Shown: positions 6,679 through 15,069, counted from the first letter of the stretch. The stretch is 15,069 nucleotides of DNA from Candidatus Tenderia sp. (GCA_030148045.1 JASBUE010000226.1:1-15069), one strand, 5' to 3'. Numbers and translations are program-made. Notes: a model not told the origin generated them from the letters alone.

Positions 6679-9468
6679 ATGTTCGATTTTTCCAGAAAGA
6701 ATACCGCCCTGAAACTGATACCTTTGCTCTTGCTCCCCCTGCTGCTTGTCGCCTGCAGCGGCGAGCTGTCGGAGGGGGAACTGCTCGAGCGCGCCAAGGA
6801 CCACCTGGATAAAGGCGAACTGCGGGCGGCCTCCATCCAGCTGAAAAACGCACTGCAGCAGAACCCCGACAACCCCGAGGCGCGTTGGCTGCTGGGGAAT
6901 GTCCACCTGGAAATGGGGAATCAGGCGGCCGCGGAAAAGGAATTGAAGCGCGCCCGGGATCTGGGGGTGGTGGATGAATCGGTGCGTCCGCTGCTGGCCC
7001 GCAGCTATACCGCCCAGGGCAAGTACGAAGAGGTGATGGCCCTGCAGACGGACGGGCTCTCCGCCGCGGCACAGACCCAGATCCTGGCGGCCCAGGCCGC
7101 CGCCCTGCTGGCCCGGAACCGGCTTGACCAGGCCGAGGAAAAGATCCGCCGGGCGCTCTCGCTGCAACCCGCTTCGGCGGTCGCCGTTACCGAACAGGCG
7201 CGCCTGGCGGTCGCCCGGGGCGAACTGGAACAGGCCAGAACACTGCTCGACGCCCTGCTTGAGGCCGACGCCGGCCATGCCCCCGCCTGGAGCCTGTTGA
7301 GCGAGATCGAACGGCGCGAGCGGCGGCCCGAAGCCGCGGAGGCCGCGCTCACCCGGGCCATCGACAGCCGCTTCAACAATGTCGCCGACCGTCTCAAGCG
7401 CGCCCTGGTGCGCATCGAGTTGAAGCAATACGACGCGGCCCAGGCCGACATCGACCTGCTCAAGCGGCGCATTCCCAAATATTATGAACTCCATTACGCC
7501 CAGGGCCTGGTGCACTATTACAATAAGCGCTATCCGCAGGCGCAGGCCGCCTTTGAGCTTGCCCTCAAGGCCAACGAGCAATTCATGCCGGCGCTGTTCT
7601 ATCTGGGCGCCACCCATCACCAGTTGAAACAACATGAACAGGCGGAAAGCCTGGTGTCCCGTTTCGTCGCCGCAAACCCTGGATATATCCCCGGCCGCAA
7701 GCTGCTGGCCGAGATCCGCCTGCAGGAACGCGATTTCGCCGCCGTCGAGCGGCTGCTGCGTCCCGTGGTGGATGCCAACGACGAGGATGTCGCGGCGCTC
7801 AACCTGCTGGCCATCGCCCTGATCCAGCAGGACAGACATGGAGAGGGCGTCGCCCTGCTCGAAAGGATTGTCTCGCTGCAACCGGAGTCGGCCGAGGCCT
7901 ATCTGCGCCTGGGCTCGGGCCTGCTGGCACAAGGCGAGGAAGAAAAAGGCCTGCAGGCCCTGGCGACCGCCACCGGGCTCGACCCGGAAACCCGGGAAAC
8001 CACTGACAAGCTGATCACCCGGTATTACTTGCAACAAGGAAAACTCGACAAGGCCCTGGCCAACGCCGACGCCTACCTGCAACGGGCACCGGATCGGGCC
8101 GATGCCCATAACCTACTCGGCCTGGTGCGGCTGGCCCGCGAGGAAACAACGGCTGCCGCGGCCGCCTTCGACAAGGCGCGCGCGATCGACCCCGGCAACA
8201 TCATGGCCAACCAGAATCTCGCCGCGCTGGCGCTGAGCGACCAAGACTACGCCCAGGCGCGCCAGCACTACGAGGCGATCATGGCGCAGCAGGCGGACCA
8301 GCTGGACACCCTGATGAAACTGGCCCTGCTGGATGAGCTGCAAAACCGGGACGCCGAGATGGTAAAACATCTGGAGCAGGCCATCGCAGCCCGGCCGGAG
8401 GCGGTCCAGCCGCGCACCTCCCTGGCGCGCCATCACCTCGCCAAAGGCGAGCCCGAGAAGGTCACGGTGGCACTGGGGGATCTGCCGCAGACCCGTTTCG
8501 ATCATCCCGAAGTCGTGGAGGTGCTGGGCCGGGCCCAGCTGGCCAAGCGCGCCGCGGCCGAGGCGCAGGCCACCCTCACCCGCCTGGTGGAGCTGCGGCC
8601 GGAATCCGCCCAGGCCCACTACCTGCTCGGCCTCGCCTATGCCCAGCTCGATAACGTCAAGGCCCTGCGCAGCGAACTGGAACAGAGCATCGGCCTCGAT
8701 CCGGAGTATCTGGCCGCCCGCTTGGCGCTGACCCGGCTGCTGCTGACACAAGGTGACACCGCTGCCGCGCGCAATCAGCTGGACACACTCAAGACGATGG
8801 CGCCGGACAATCCCGACGTCATGTTTCTGGAAGGCAGACTGGCGCGCGCCGGCGGCCAGCAGCAGAAGGCCTTGGATATCTATGCCGAACTGTTTAAAAA
8901 CAACGCCGATACCACCAACATGCTGGCCCTGGTCCAGCAACACTGGGAGCTGGACGACCGCAGCGGCGCCATCGCCATCATGGAACGGTGGCTACAGCAG
9001 CACCCCGACGACCTGGCGGCGCGTTTGCGACTGGCCAGCGCCTACACCGGCACCGGACAGTATCAAAACGCCGCGGCCCATTACCGCGCCGTTCTGGAGC
9101 GAGCGCCCGACAACCTGGTCGCCCTCAACAACCTGGCCTGGCAGTTGAAAGACACTCAACCCAAGCAAGCGCTGCAATATGCCGAGCAGGCGAACACCCT
9201 CGCCCCCGAGGCGCCGGGCATTGCCGACACACTGGCCGTCGTGCTGATGAAAAACGGCCAGCAGGAACGCGCCCTGCGCATGAGCCGGACATTGACGGAA
9301 AAGTATCCGGACGACCCCGTCCTCGCCTATCACAGGGCCCTGATACTGGCAGGGGCGGGGCAGTCATCCGAGGCGAAAACGCTGCTTGACGAGCTACTGG
9401 ACAGCGCCAGGGACTTTCCCGAGCGGAGAGAAGCAGAACAGTTGCGGGCACAATTTCAGGACAACTGA
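6679..9468 (+). CDS. PEP-CTERM-system TPR-repeat lipoprotein
   Basis: A 929-aa lipoprotein made almost entirely of tetratricopeptide repeats. The signal peptide ends in a lipobox LLLVAC with the lipidated Cys at C26; the following Ser points to the outer membrane. From about residue 30 to the end there are tandem 34-residue helical pairs, for example LKNALQQNPDNPEARWLLGN and ALNNLAWQLKDTQPKQALQY. Length, lipobox and the LKNALQQ(N/D)P opening match the family named PEP-CTERM system TPR-repeat lipoprotein (the PrsT-type family). Such proteins act as scaffolds in the envelope; the exact function is not established. The start is ATG 6679, with GGAG five bases upstream. It is a full-length paralogue of the protein encoded at 9796-12576 on the opposite strand. 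It has no obvious terminator of its own before the palindromic element. Confidence 0.85.
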   Translation: MFDFSRKNTALKLIPLLLLPLLLVACSGELSEGELLERAKDHLDKGELRAASIQLKNALQQNPDNPEARWLLGNVHLEMGNQAAAEKELKRARDLGVVDESVRPLLARSYTAQGKYEEVMALQTDGLSAAAQTQILAAQAAALLARNRLDQAEEKIRRALSLQPASAVAVTEQARLAVARGELEQARTLLDALLEADAGHAPAWSLLSEIERRERRPEAAEAALTRAIDSRFNNVADRLKRALVRIELKQYDAAQADIDLLKRRIPKYYELHYAQGLVHYYNKRYPQAQAAFELALKANEQFMPALFYLGATHHQLKQHEQAESLVSRFVAANPGYIPGRKLLAEIRLQERDFAAVERLLRPVVDANDEDVAALNLLAIALIQQDRHGEGVALLERIVSLQPESAEAYLRLGSGLLAQGEEEKGLQALATATGLDPETRETTDKLITRYYLQQGKLDKALANADAYLQRAPDRADAHNLLGLVRLAREETTAAAAAFDKARAIDPGNIMANQNLAALALSDQDYAQARQHYEAIMAQQADQLDTLMKLALLDELQNRDAEMVKHLEQAIAARPEAVQPRTSLARHHLAKGEPEKVTVALGDLPQTRFDHPEVVEVLGRAQLAKRAAAEAQATLTRLVELRPESAQAHYLLGLAYAQLDNVKALRSELEQSIGLDPEYLAARLALTRLLLTQGDTAAARNQLDTLKTMAPDNPDVMFLEGRLARAGGQQQKALDIYAELFKNNADTTNMLALVQQHWELDDRSGAIAIMERWLQQHPDDLAARLRLASAYTGTGQYQNAAAHYRAVLERAPDNLVALNNLAWQLKDTQPKQALQYAEQANTLAPEAPGIADTLAVVLMKNGQQERALRMSRTLTEKYPDDPVLAYHRALILAGAGQSSEAKTLLDELLDSARDFPERREAEQLRAQFQDN

Positions 9469-9518
9469 ACATCCTTTAGCCGCGATTATTAACCCGGCAA
9501 CCTAATATGCCGTGTTCA

Positions 9519-9616
9519 GCCGTTGCGTGCTCGCCTACAGCAAGGCATCAAAACGCCGCTGTAGCTATCCTACAGCAAGTTTTGATAACGCAGTCTGTGG
9601 GTGAGCACGCAACGGC
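9519..9616. repeat. Inner hairpin 1 of the nested element
   Basis: A perfect 14-bp inverted repeat (GCCGTTGCGTGCTC at 9519-9532, complement at 9603-9616) extends to about 22 bp through G-T pairs (9533-9540 with 9595-9602). Further in are ATCAAAAC/GTTTTGAT (9547-9554 with 9579-9586) and a terminal hairpin GCTGTAG-CTATC-CTACAGC (9558-9576). The near-continuous pairing with wobbles suggests the folded RNA or single-stranded DNA form matters. Confidence 0.8.
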
Positions 9617-9643
9617 CTCTCTATTTATTAATCAATCGGTTAG

Positions 9644-9740
9644 GGGCTTCAAGCATGCCCGTGCTCAGCGTTGTGGCGCTTGCTAAGGGCTGGGCCATTA
9701 ACTGCGCGCCACGCCTTGATCACGGACATGCTTGAAGCCC
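9644..9740. repeat. Inner hairpin 2 of the nested element
   Basis: A perfect 14-bp inverted repeat (GGGCTTCAAGCATG at 9644-9657, complement at 9727-9740) continues through CCGTG/CACGG and, after some mismatches, GTGGCGC/GCGCCAC (9673-9679 with 9706-9712). The loop is about 26 nt. Its outer end touches the right terminal arm directly. Hairpin 1 and hairpin 2 are joined by an AT-rich linker at 9617-9643. Confidence 0.75.
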
Positions 9741-9795
9741 TGAACACGGCATATATAGGTTGCCGGGTTAATAACAACGAATCCCTGGGTGACGC

Positions 9796-12576
9796 TTATC
9801 GCAGCCTCGCCAGCAGTTGCTCGGCCTCGTCACGCTCATCGAAGCTGTCGAAGTCCCGCAACAGGCGCTGCAGGGTCTTCCTCGCCTCCTCCCGGCGATC
9901 CGCCTTGTCGAAGGCCACGGCCAGATGATAGGCGATGCCGGGGATGTGGGGGGCGCGGATCTTGGCCTCCTGCAGCAATTCCAGGCCGCGATTCACCCGC
10001 CCGTTCTGGACGAAGATCCAACCCACCGTATCCACCACGGCGGGTTGATCCGCCGCCAGCCGATATACCTTCTCCGCATAGTCCAGGGCCCGGCGGTCAC
10101 CCTGTTCCTGATAAGCCCAGGCCAGATTATTCAGCACCACCACGTTCTCGGGCTGGACATCCAATATCTGCAGATAATGGTCGATCGCCTTATCGGTCTC
10201 ACCCAGGCCTTGATGGGCCATGGCCAGCATCAAACGTGAAGAGGCGTCTCCCGGCTGATCCCGCAGCCACCGCTCCAGTGGCTCCAGCGCCTCCCGGTTG
10301 CGCCCCACCTGTCTCAGTACGCGGTGCAGTTTGGCAGCCAGCGCCGCCGTCTTTCCCTTGGCAAACGCCGTCCGGTAAGCCTGGATGGCCTGCTCAGTCT
10401 GACCACCGGCTATCCATACATCCCCTTCCAGTTCATAGCCGGCCCCTATGGTGGGCCGGTCCTGTTGGATGGCATGGGCGATATCACGCGCCCGTTCGTA
10501 TTGTCTCCGCTGCATGGCGACGCGCCCCAACAGGATACGGGCGGCGACATTGGCATTGTCCAGTTGGATCGCCTTTTCCAGGGATTCGGCTGCCGCCTCC
10601 CACTGTTTGTCATTGATCTGCGCCTCGGCCAACTGCAGCAACGGGTCAGGCAGGTTGGGCTGTAACTCGGCCAGTTTACGGAAAGTGGCCTGGGCGCTGC
10701 TTTGATCGCCGCTGGCCATTTGCGCCTTACCCAGCAAGGTCAACACCAGGGGATGTTCCGGACGGAGGTCATGGGCCTCCCTGGCAACGGCCAGCGCCTT
10801 GAGCGGCTCACCCTGTCCCAAATAGGCGTTGGCGAGCAACAGCATGGGCTCGATGGCCTGCGGGTTGGCCTGGCGGGCCTTGTCGATCCACGCCAGCGTA
10901 CCCTCGCGGTCGCCGCCAGCGGCGGCGATGCGGGCCAGCCCCAGCATCGCCCCCGGGTGTCCGGCATCGACCTGCAGCAGGTCCTGATAATACTGCCTGG
11001 CCGTGTCCGGCCGCCCCTCACGCAAGGCCAGTTGTGCCAGGCCCATATAGGCCGCGGTGTAGCGGGAATCTAACTGCAACGCCTTTTCAAACTGGCGCCC
11101 GGCCTCGGCAAGGTTGCCGGCGTTGGCATGGCTGACACCGAGCACATTCAGCGCCATCGGGCTTTGCGGTTGTTTTTTCACCAGGGCCTCGGCCGCCGCA
11201 ATCGCCTTGTCGAAGGCCTGTTGGCGCAGATGGGTATAGACCAGCAGGATATCCGCCATGGGCATGTCCTGCCCCAGGTCGACAGCCATTTCCAATTCAC
11301 TCACGGCGGTGGCGGCCTCGCCGGAGACCAGGCGTCCAAGCGCCAGCTGGGCGCGTATGGCCGCCATGTTTGGCTCCAGTTCGGCCGCCCGCTGCAGGTA
11401 CTCGGTGCCCTTTTCATTGTCGCCGCTTTGTAAATAGGCGGTGCCCAGCAGGGCGAGCAGTTGGGCATCCCCACTGTCAGCCCCCATCACATCCAGAGTC
11501 GCAATGGCTTGCTCGGGCTGTTTCAGCTTGATATAGACGGTGGCCAACACCTTGCGCCCGGCGACATGATCGGGCGCCGCGACCACAAAGCGGCTCAAAT
11601 GAAATTCCGCCTGCTCAAGCTCCCCTTGCAGGTAGTTTGTAACACCCAGCAGCAGCAGGCTCTGGACATGCCCGGGGACTTGAATCAGCACCTTGTTCAG
11701 CGCATTCTCGGCCGCGTCCAGCTGCTGGCGCTGGAACAGCACGACAGCATGAAAATAGTTGACGATGGGGTGGTCCGGCGCCCATTCGAGAAGGCGGCCC
11801 AGATCCTGCTGCGCCAGGTCGAATTTGCGCAAACGCACCTCGGCCATGGCCTTGCCGAGCAGGGCCTGGAAATTGGCGGGCTTGATGGCGTTGGCCCGGC
11901 CAAACACCTCCAGGGCGGCTTCGGGCTCACCGCTGCGGTACAACAGGTCGCCCTTGAGTACCAGGGCATCGACGTTAGTCGGCTCGCGCGCCAGTATCCG
12001 CGCCAGATATTCCCCGGCCTTCTCCGTGTCTTCGGAAACCAGGGCCAGCCTGGCCAGCCCCAGCAACGCTTGGGACTGGCCGGGGCGCAATTCGAGCGCC
12101 GCATCATAGGCCTGTTGCGCCTGGGCGAAGGATTGTGTCAACAGCTGGGCGTCACCGCGCAACGCATGGATGGCGGCACGCGCTTCCGGGCCGGCCTCGT
12201 TATCGACCTCGATTTCAGCCAGTACTTCATCGGCCTTGCCCTGCATCAGGTAGGCCCGTCCCAGCAGTGGGATACCCTGTTCCGGCGCCAAGCCCAGCTC
12301 CAGGGCCCTGGCGATCTCCTTTTCCGCCGCGGCGCCGTCGCCCTGCTCCAGATACGCCTTGCCCAGCAGATAGCGGGCCTCCACATGGCGGGGATCCTGC
12401 TGCAGCGCGTTTTTCAGCTCGATGACCGCGGCGCTATATTCCTGCCGGGAGAGGTAATCCTCGGCATTGCGCAGATAGGTGTCGGCCTCATCGGCCACGA
12501 CGCCGGCGGAGGTCAGCGCCAGCAGCAACCCCAGCAGCCGTTGCCTGCCTGTGAATCTCATTTGCAAGCCCTTCAT
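9796..12576 (-). CDS. prsT: PEP-CTERM-system TPR-repeat protein of the prsKRT operon (non-lipoprotein form)
   Basis: A 926-aa exported TPR protein. The N-terminus has a Sec-type signal (RLLGLLLALTSAGVVA, cleavage before DEAD). Tandem TPR units then run from about residue 30 to the end, beginning with LKNALQQDPRHVEARYLLGK and ending near LNNLAWAYQEQGDRRALDY. It matches the PrsT-type family and is nearly the same length as the divergent lipoprotein at 6679-9468, but it has no lipobox Cys, so it is predicted to be periplasmic or secreted rather than lipidated. Two starts compete: ATG 12576 (GGAG about 10 bases upstream) and ATG 12561 (AAGGG seven bases upstream, giving a more typical short signal n-region). 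I favour 12561 slightly. It lies 33 bp downstream of prsR on the same strand, so it is probably in the same operon. Confidence 0.85.
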   Translation of the reverse strand: MKGLQMRFTGRQRLLGLLLALTSAGVVADEADTYLRNAEDYLSRQEYSAAVIELKNALQQDPRHVEARYLLGKAYLEQGDGAAAEKEIARALELGLAPEQGIPLLGRAYLMQGKADEVLAEIEVDNEAGPEARAAIHALRGDAQLLTQSFAQAQQAYDAALELRPGQSQALLGLARLALVSEDTEKAGEYLARILAREPTNVDALVLKGDLLYRSGEPEAALEVFGRANAIKPANFQALLGKAMAEVRLRKFDLAQQDLGRLLEWAPDHPIVNYFHAVVLFQRQQLDAAENALNKVLIQVPGHVQSLLLLGVTNYLQGELEQAEFHLSRFVVAAPDHVAGRKVLATVYIKLKQPEQAIATLDVMGADSGDAQLLALLGTAYLQSGDNEKGTEYLQRAAELEPNMAAIRAQLALGRLVSGEAATAVSELEMAVDLGQDMPMADILLVYTHLRQQAFDKAIAAAEALVKKQPQSPMALNVLGVSHANAGNLAEAGRQFEKALQLDSRYTAAYMGLAQLALREGRPDTARQYYQDLLQVDAGHPGAMLGLARIAAAGGDREGTLAWIDKARQANPQAIEPMLLLANAYLGQGEPLKALAVAREAHDLRPEHPLVLTLLGKAQMASGDQSSAQATFRKLAELQPNLPDPLLQLAEAQINDKQWEAAAESLEKAIQLDNANVAARILLGRVAMQRRQYERARDIAHAIQQDRPTIGAGYELEGDVWIAGGQTEQAIQAYRTAFAKGKTAALAAKLHRVLRQVGRNREALEPLERWLRDQPGDASSRLMLAMAHQGLGETDKAIDHYLQILDVQPENVVVLNNLAWAYQEQGDRRALDYAEKVYRLAADQPAVVDTVGWIFVQNGRVNRGLELLQEAKIRAPHIPGIAYHLAVAFDKADRREEARKTLQRLLRDFDSFDERDEAEQLLARLR

Positions 12577-12609
12577 ACAGTGATCACTCCATCGCGCCGC
12601 CGTTGCGCC

Positions 12610-13977
12610 TCACTTCAAACCGTATCTGTTCATCAGGTCATACAAGGTGGGGCGGCTGACCCCGAGGGCCTCCGCGGCCTGCGAGATGTTGTTGTCGAAC
12701 ATATTGACGGCCTTGACGATGGCCGCGCGCTCGGCCCGCTCCCTGACCTCGCGCAGATTCAGAGGCATGCCACCTTCTACGGCGACCAGTTCGTCGAGTT
12801 CCAGCGCTTCGGCATTGATGCAGTTGCCCTCGGTCATGATCACCGCGCGCTTGATCCTGTTTTCCATCTCCCGGACATTGCCCGGCCAGTTATAGCGCTC
12901 GATGGCCAGGGCACCGTCCTCGGTGAAACCACGCAGGTTGCGGCCATGGTCGCGGGCAAAACGCTCCAGGAACACCTTGGCCAGCAATAGTGCATCGCCG
13001 TCGCGATCGCGCAGCGGCGGAATATTGATGATGATTTCGCTGATGCGGTAATAGAGGTCTTCGCGGAAGGCGCCCCTTCCCACCAGCTCCATCAGGTTCT
13101 GGTTGGTGGCGCAGACCACGCGCACGTCCACCGGAATTTCGCTGCGCCCGCCCAGACGCTCGATGATCCGTTCCTGGAGAAAGCGCAATAGCTTGACCTG
13201 CAGCGACTGGGGAATGTCGCCGATCTCGTCAAGGAACAGCGTCCCGCCGTCGGCGTATTCGATCTTGCCCTTGGTCTGCTTGGCGGCCCCGGTAAAGGCC
13301 CCTCTTTCATAGCCGAACAACTCGCTTTCCAACAGGGTCTAGGGGATGGCGCCGCAATTGATCGCCACGAACGGCTTTTTGACCCGCTTGCTGAGATTGT
13401 GCAGCGCCCGCGCTATCACCTCCTTACCCGTGCCGCTGTCGCCCAGCAGCAGCGTGGTCACGCCGGTGGGCGCGACCTTTTCGATGGTGCGGCACACCTT
13501 GATCATTTGCGGGCTGGTGGCGATGATGCCCTCGATGGGCGAGGAACCGGCCTGCCGCAACAGTTGGCGGTTTTCCTGTTCCAGTTCGTAGAGGTAGTAG
13601 GCGCGCTCCACCAGCAGACCCAGCACTTCCGGGTCCACCGGTTTCTGGTAGAAATCATAGGCCCCTTTGGCAATCGCCTTGACGGCGTTTTCACGCTCAT
13701 CGTTGCCGGTGACCACGATTACCTTGGTCGCCGGCGCCAACGCCAGGATCTCGTCCAGGGCGGCCAGGCCCTCCGAGGCGTTTTCAGGGTCGGGCGGCAG
13801 CCCCAGGTCCAGCAACACCACCGCCGGCTCATGGCGCCGCAGCGCGCCGATCGCCTCGCTCCGGTCGCCGGCGATGACCACCTCATACGCTTCGAAACAC
13901 CACTTCATCTGGCTCTGCAGGCCGGGATCATCCTCGACGACCAGTATCTTCTTTTGCTCTTGCTTTGAACGACTCAA
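12610..13977 (-). pseudogene. prsR: PEP-CTERM sigma-54 response regulator PrsR with an in-frame amber codon
   Basis: Read through, this is a 455-residue NtrC-type regulator. The receiver spans about 10-125, with acidic E15-D16-D17, phospho-acceptor D57 (VVLLDLGLP), T90 and K112. In the AAA+ domain, Walker A is GDSGTGKE (179-186), the sigma-54 contact motif GAFTGA is at 226-231 and Walker B is LFLDE (247-251). A Fis-type helix-turn-helix (ISQAAEALGVSRPTLYDLM) ends the protein. Codon 213, right after INCGAIP, is TAG; relatives usually have Glu here (AIPE-LLESELFG). The frame is otherwise intact on both sides, and a downstream TTG (13332) could only restart a product lacking Walker A. The start is TTG 13977: an in-frame TAA lies two codons upstream and no ATG precedes the receiver. 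Either prsR is recently inactivated, or the stop is a sequencing error, a polymorphism or suppressed. The gene lies 45 bp after prsK. Confidence 0.9.
13339..13341 (-). other. In-frame TAG codon splitting prsR
   Basis: The minus-strand codons read ATC-CCC-TAG-ACC-CTG-TTG-GAA, that is I-P-stop-T-L-L-E. A single base change from GAG (Glu) would create it. It lies 13 codons before GAFTGA, so termination here removes the sigma-54 contact, Walker B and the DNA-binding domain. Confidence 0.95.
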
Positions 13978-14022
13978 TGTTTAAGGCCCTAACTGAAGCT
14001 GACCGAGAATCCGCTACCGGAA

Positions 14023-15069
14023 TCAACCCGGCGCTTTGGGTATGTACAACCGAAACAGGGTTCCCTCCCCGGGCCGGCTCTGAACCTGCACCTCGCCCCC
14101 CAGGCCGCGCACGAACTCACGACACTCATAGGCGCCGATCCCCATGCCGGCATTCCCCTTGGTGGTATCGAAGGGCCGGAACAATCGATCGCGAACGAAG
14201 CTTTCATCCATGCCGCAGCCGCTGTCTTCTATCTCGATGACAGCATTTTGACTATCCGAAGTCAACCGCAGCTCCACCCGGCCGTCGGCGGGGGTGGCCT
14301 CCTGGGCATTCTGTACCACGTGCTCGATCACCGCGGCCAGGCGGTCATGATCGGCAAGCACGCTCACACCCTTATCCGTGCCGCTAAAACGTGGTGCCGG
14401 TTCCTGTACGGAACGCTGCCGGGTGACCTTCTCGATAAGCGGGAAAAGCCGAACCGCGGTCGAACTGTGCTGTAATTCGCGTCCTTGCCGCAGCTGCGTC
14501 AGCATGCGCTGCATCTTGTTGACCGCATTGTCGACCGTGGCCATGGCATCGTCGACAAATTCCTGTTTGTGACCGAATTTCTTGGCATTGGCCACCACCA
14601 GCGACAATTGCCCCACCACGTTCTTCAGATCATGGACCACATAGGCCGACAGCCGGTTAAACGCCTCGAACTGGCGCGCATTGGCCAGTTCGGCGCTGGC
14701 CCGGGACAGGGCCAGATAGCCCGCCGCCTGGCTGGCGGCGGTCTTGAGCAGATCGCGATCCTCCCAGTTGATCTTGCGTGCGGCACGCGATTGCAGCAAC
14801 AGCACCATGCCAATCATACGCCGATTCTGGAATAACGGAATCACCAGCCAGGCGCGCTCGATCCGCTCCAGCCAGGCGGGCAGCTCCAACTCCTCGTAGA
14901 CCTCGGGAGAGGCAGCGAACTCATCCAGATCGACCAGCCATTCGCGGCTGCCGAGAAAACCGACCAGCGGATCATCCAGCGTCACCGTCGCCGGACCGGC
15001 GGCGTTCCACTCCATTGCCAGTTCAAAGCGGCCGCTCGGCTCGTCCACCGCCCACAGCAGCCCGCCGGG
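14023..15069 (-). CDS. prsK: PEP-CTERM-system sensor histidine kinase PrsK, 5'-truncated by the window edge
   Basis: The frame is open to the last base of the window, so only the C-terminal 348 residues are present; a GTG at 15048 is unlikely to be the true start. A GAF-like region (visible residues about 1-115, starting PGGLLWAVDEPSGRF) leads into the dimerisation helix with the phospho-acceptor His in YVVHDLKNVVGQLS (His codon 14634-14632). The ATPase domain follows, with the N-box in VVQNAQEATP, the D-box in EDSGCGM, the F-box FRPFDTTKG and the G-box GMGIGAYECREF. The family's N-terminal membrane half is outside the window. HDLKN with a GAF domain and the partner gene order are typical of PrsK. 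It would phosphorylate D57 of PrsR, encoded 45 bp downstream. The signal it senses is unknown. Confidence 0.88.
   Translation of the reverse strand, partial: PGGLLWAVDEPSGRFELAMEWNAAGPATVTLDDPLVGFLGSREWLVDLDEFAASPEVYEELELPAWLERIERAWLVIPLFQNRRMIGMVLLLQSRAARKINWEDRDLLKTAASQAAGYLALSRASAELANARQFEAFNRLSAYVVHDLKNVVGQLSLVVANAKKFGHKQEFVDDAMATVDNAVNKMQRMLTQLRQGRELQHSSTAVRLFPLIEKVTRQRSVQEPAPRFSGTDKGVSVLADHDRLAAVIEHVVQNAQEATPADGRVELRLTSDSQNAVIEIEDSGCGMDESFVRDRLFRPFDTTKGNAGMGIGAYECREFVRGLGGEVQVQSRPGEGTLFRLYIPKAPG

Larger units (their letters stand above)
9486..9774. repeat. 289-bp nested inverted-repeat element (MITE-like)
   Basis: The terminal arms 9486-9519 and 9740-9774 are reverse complements over 34 bases with a single 1-base indel; they begin TTATTAACCCGGCAACCT. 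Inside, two separate long hairpins (9519-9616 and 9644-9740) start exactly where the terminal arms end, so the strand can fold into a three-way junction. There is no convincing ORF. The ends read TA-TTAACCCGG and CCGGGTTAA-TA, which would allow a TA target duplication as made by IS630/Tc1-mariner-type transposases (inference). The element fills the gap between two convergent TPR genes, 17 bp from one stop and 21 bp from the other. It may be a nonautonomous mobile element, and it may also act as a bidirectional terminator. Confidence 0.8.

Noticed and set aside
6661..8109. 482-aa minus-strand open frame opposite the TPR lipoprotein gene
   Set aside because: It is a shadow of the GC-rich, Ala/Leu/Glu/Gln-heavy TPR coding sequence; its translation is low-complexity Gln/Gly/Leu text without family motifs, and the plus strand has a lipobox and clear TPRs.
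9671..9928. 85-aa plus-strand open frame running out of the palindromic element
   Set aside because: It overlaps the end of prsT in antisense and is composed of hairpin 2 and the right arm; no start signal or family resemblance.
11461..12990. 509-aa plus-strand open frame opposite prsT and the end of prsR
   Set aside because: It is antisense to two recognised genes and crosses their boundary; the translation shows only Gln/Leu/Gly/His-rich shadow sequence.

Overview
The window is high-GC proteobacterial DNA, most likely from a gammaproteobacterium (or a betaproteobacterium) that makes exopolysaccharide. It carries much of the regulatory and accessory side of a PEP-CTERM/exosortase protein-sorting system. 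The evidence is a PrsK-type sensor kinase, a PrsR-type sigma-54 activator, two PEP-CTERM-system TPR proteins and one PEP-CTERM substrate. The exosortase itself is not in the window. Codon use looks uniform throughout, and I see no tRNA, rRNA, CRISPR array or transposase gene.

Layout. (1) 1-4362, plus strand: a tight operon of a 5'-truncated nitroreductase-like protein, an RND/MMPL-type exporter and a GT1-like glycosyltransferase, with 4-bp and 11-bp gene overlaps. (2) 4386-4440: a long imperfect hairpin between convergent genes, built on a 9-nt period. (3) 4470-5141, minus strand: a membrane-anchored hexapeptide acyltransferase. (4) 5271-6145, minus strand: a monocistronic PEP-CTERM protein gene with its own rho-independent terminator. 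Its upstream region holds a near-consensus sigma-54 promoter, an AT-rich spacer and two copies of a TGTAAAA-N6-GACA box. (5) 6679-9468, plus strand: a 929-aa TPR lipoprotein. (6) 9486-9774: a noncoding 289-bp element of nested inverted repeats that nearly fills the gap between two convergent TPR genes. (7) 15069-9796, minus strand: the prsK-prsR-prsT order, with prsK cut by the window edge.

How it fits together. PrsK (kinase) and PrsR (receiver, sigma-54 AAA+ domain, Fis-type HTH) are expected to switch on PEP-CTERM genes from sigma-54 promoters. The PEP-CTERM gene here has such a promoter, and a candidate enhancer box sits about 100 bp upstream of its predicted start. The substrate would then be exported, processed at VPEP by an exosortase encoded elsewhere, and placed in the envelope or EPS matrix, with the TPR proteins assisting.

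The most striking oddities are an in-frame amber codon in prsR, just before its GAFTGA region, at a position that is usually Glu in this family; the three-way-junction palindromic element; and the sigma-54 promoter with its paired boxes.
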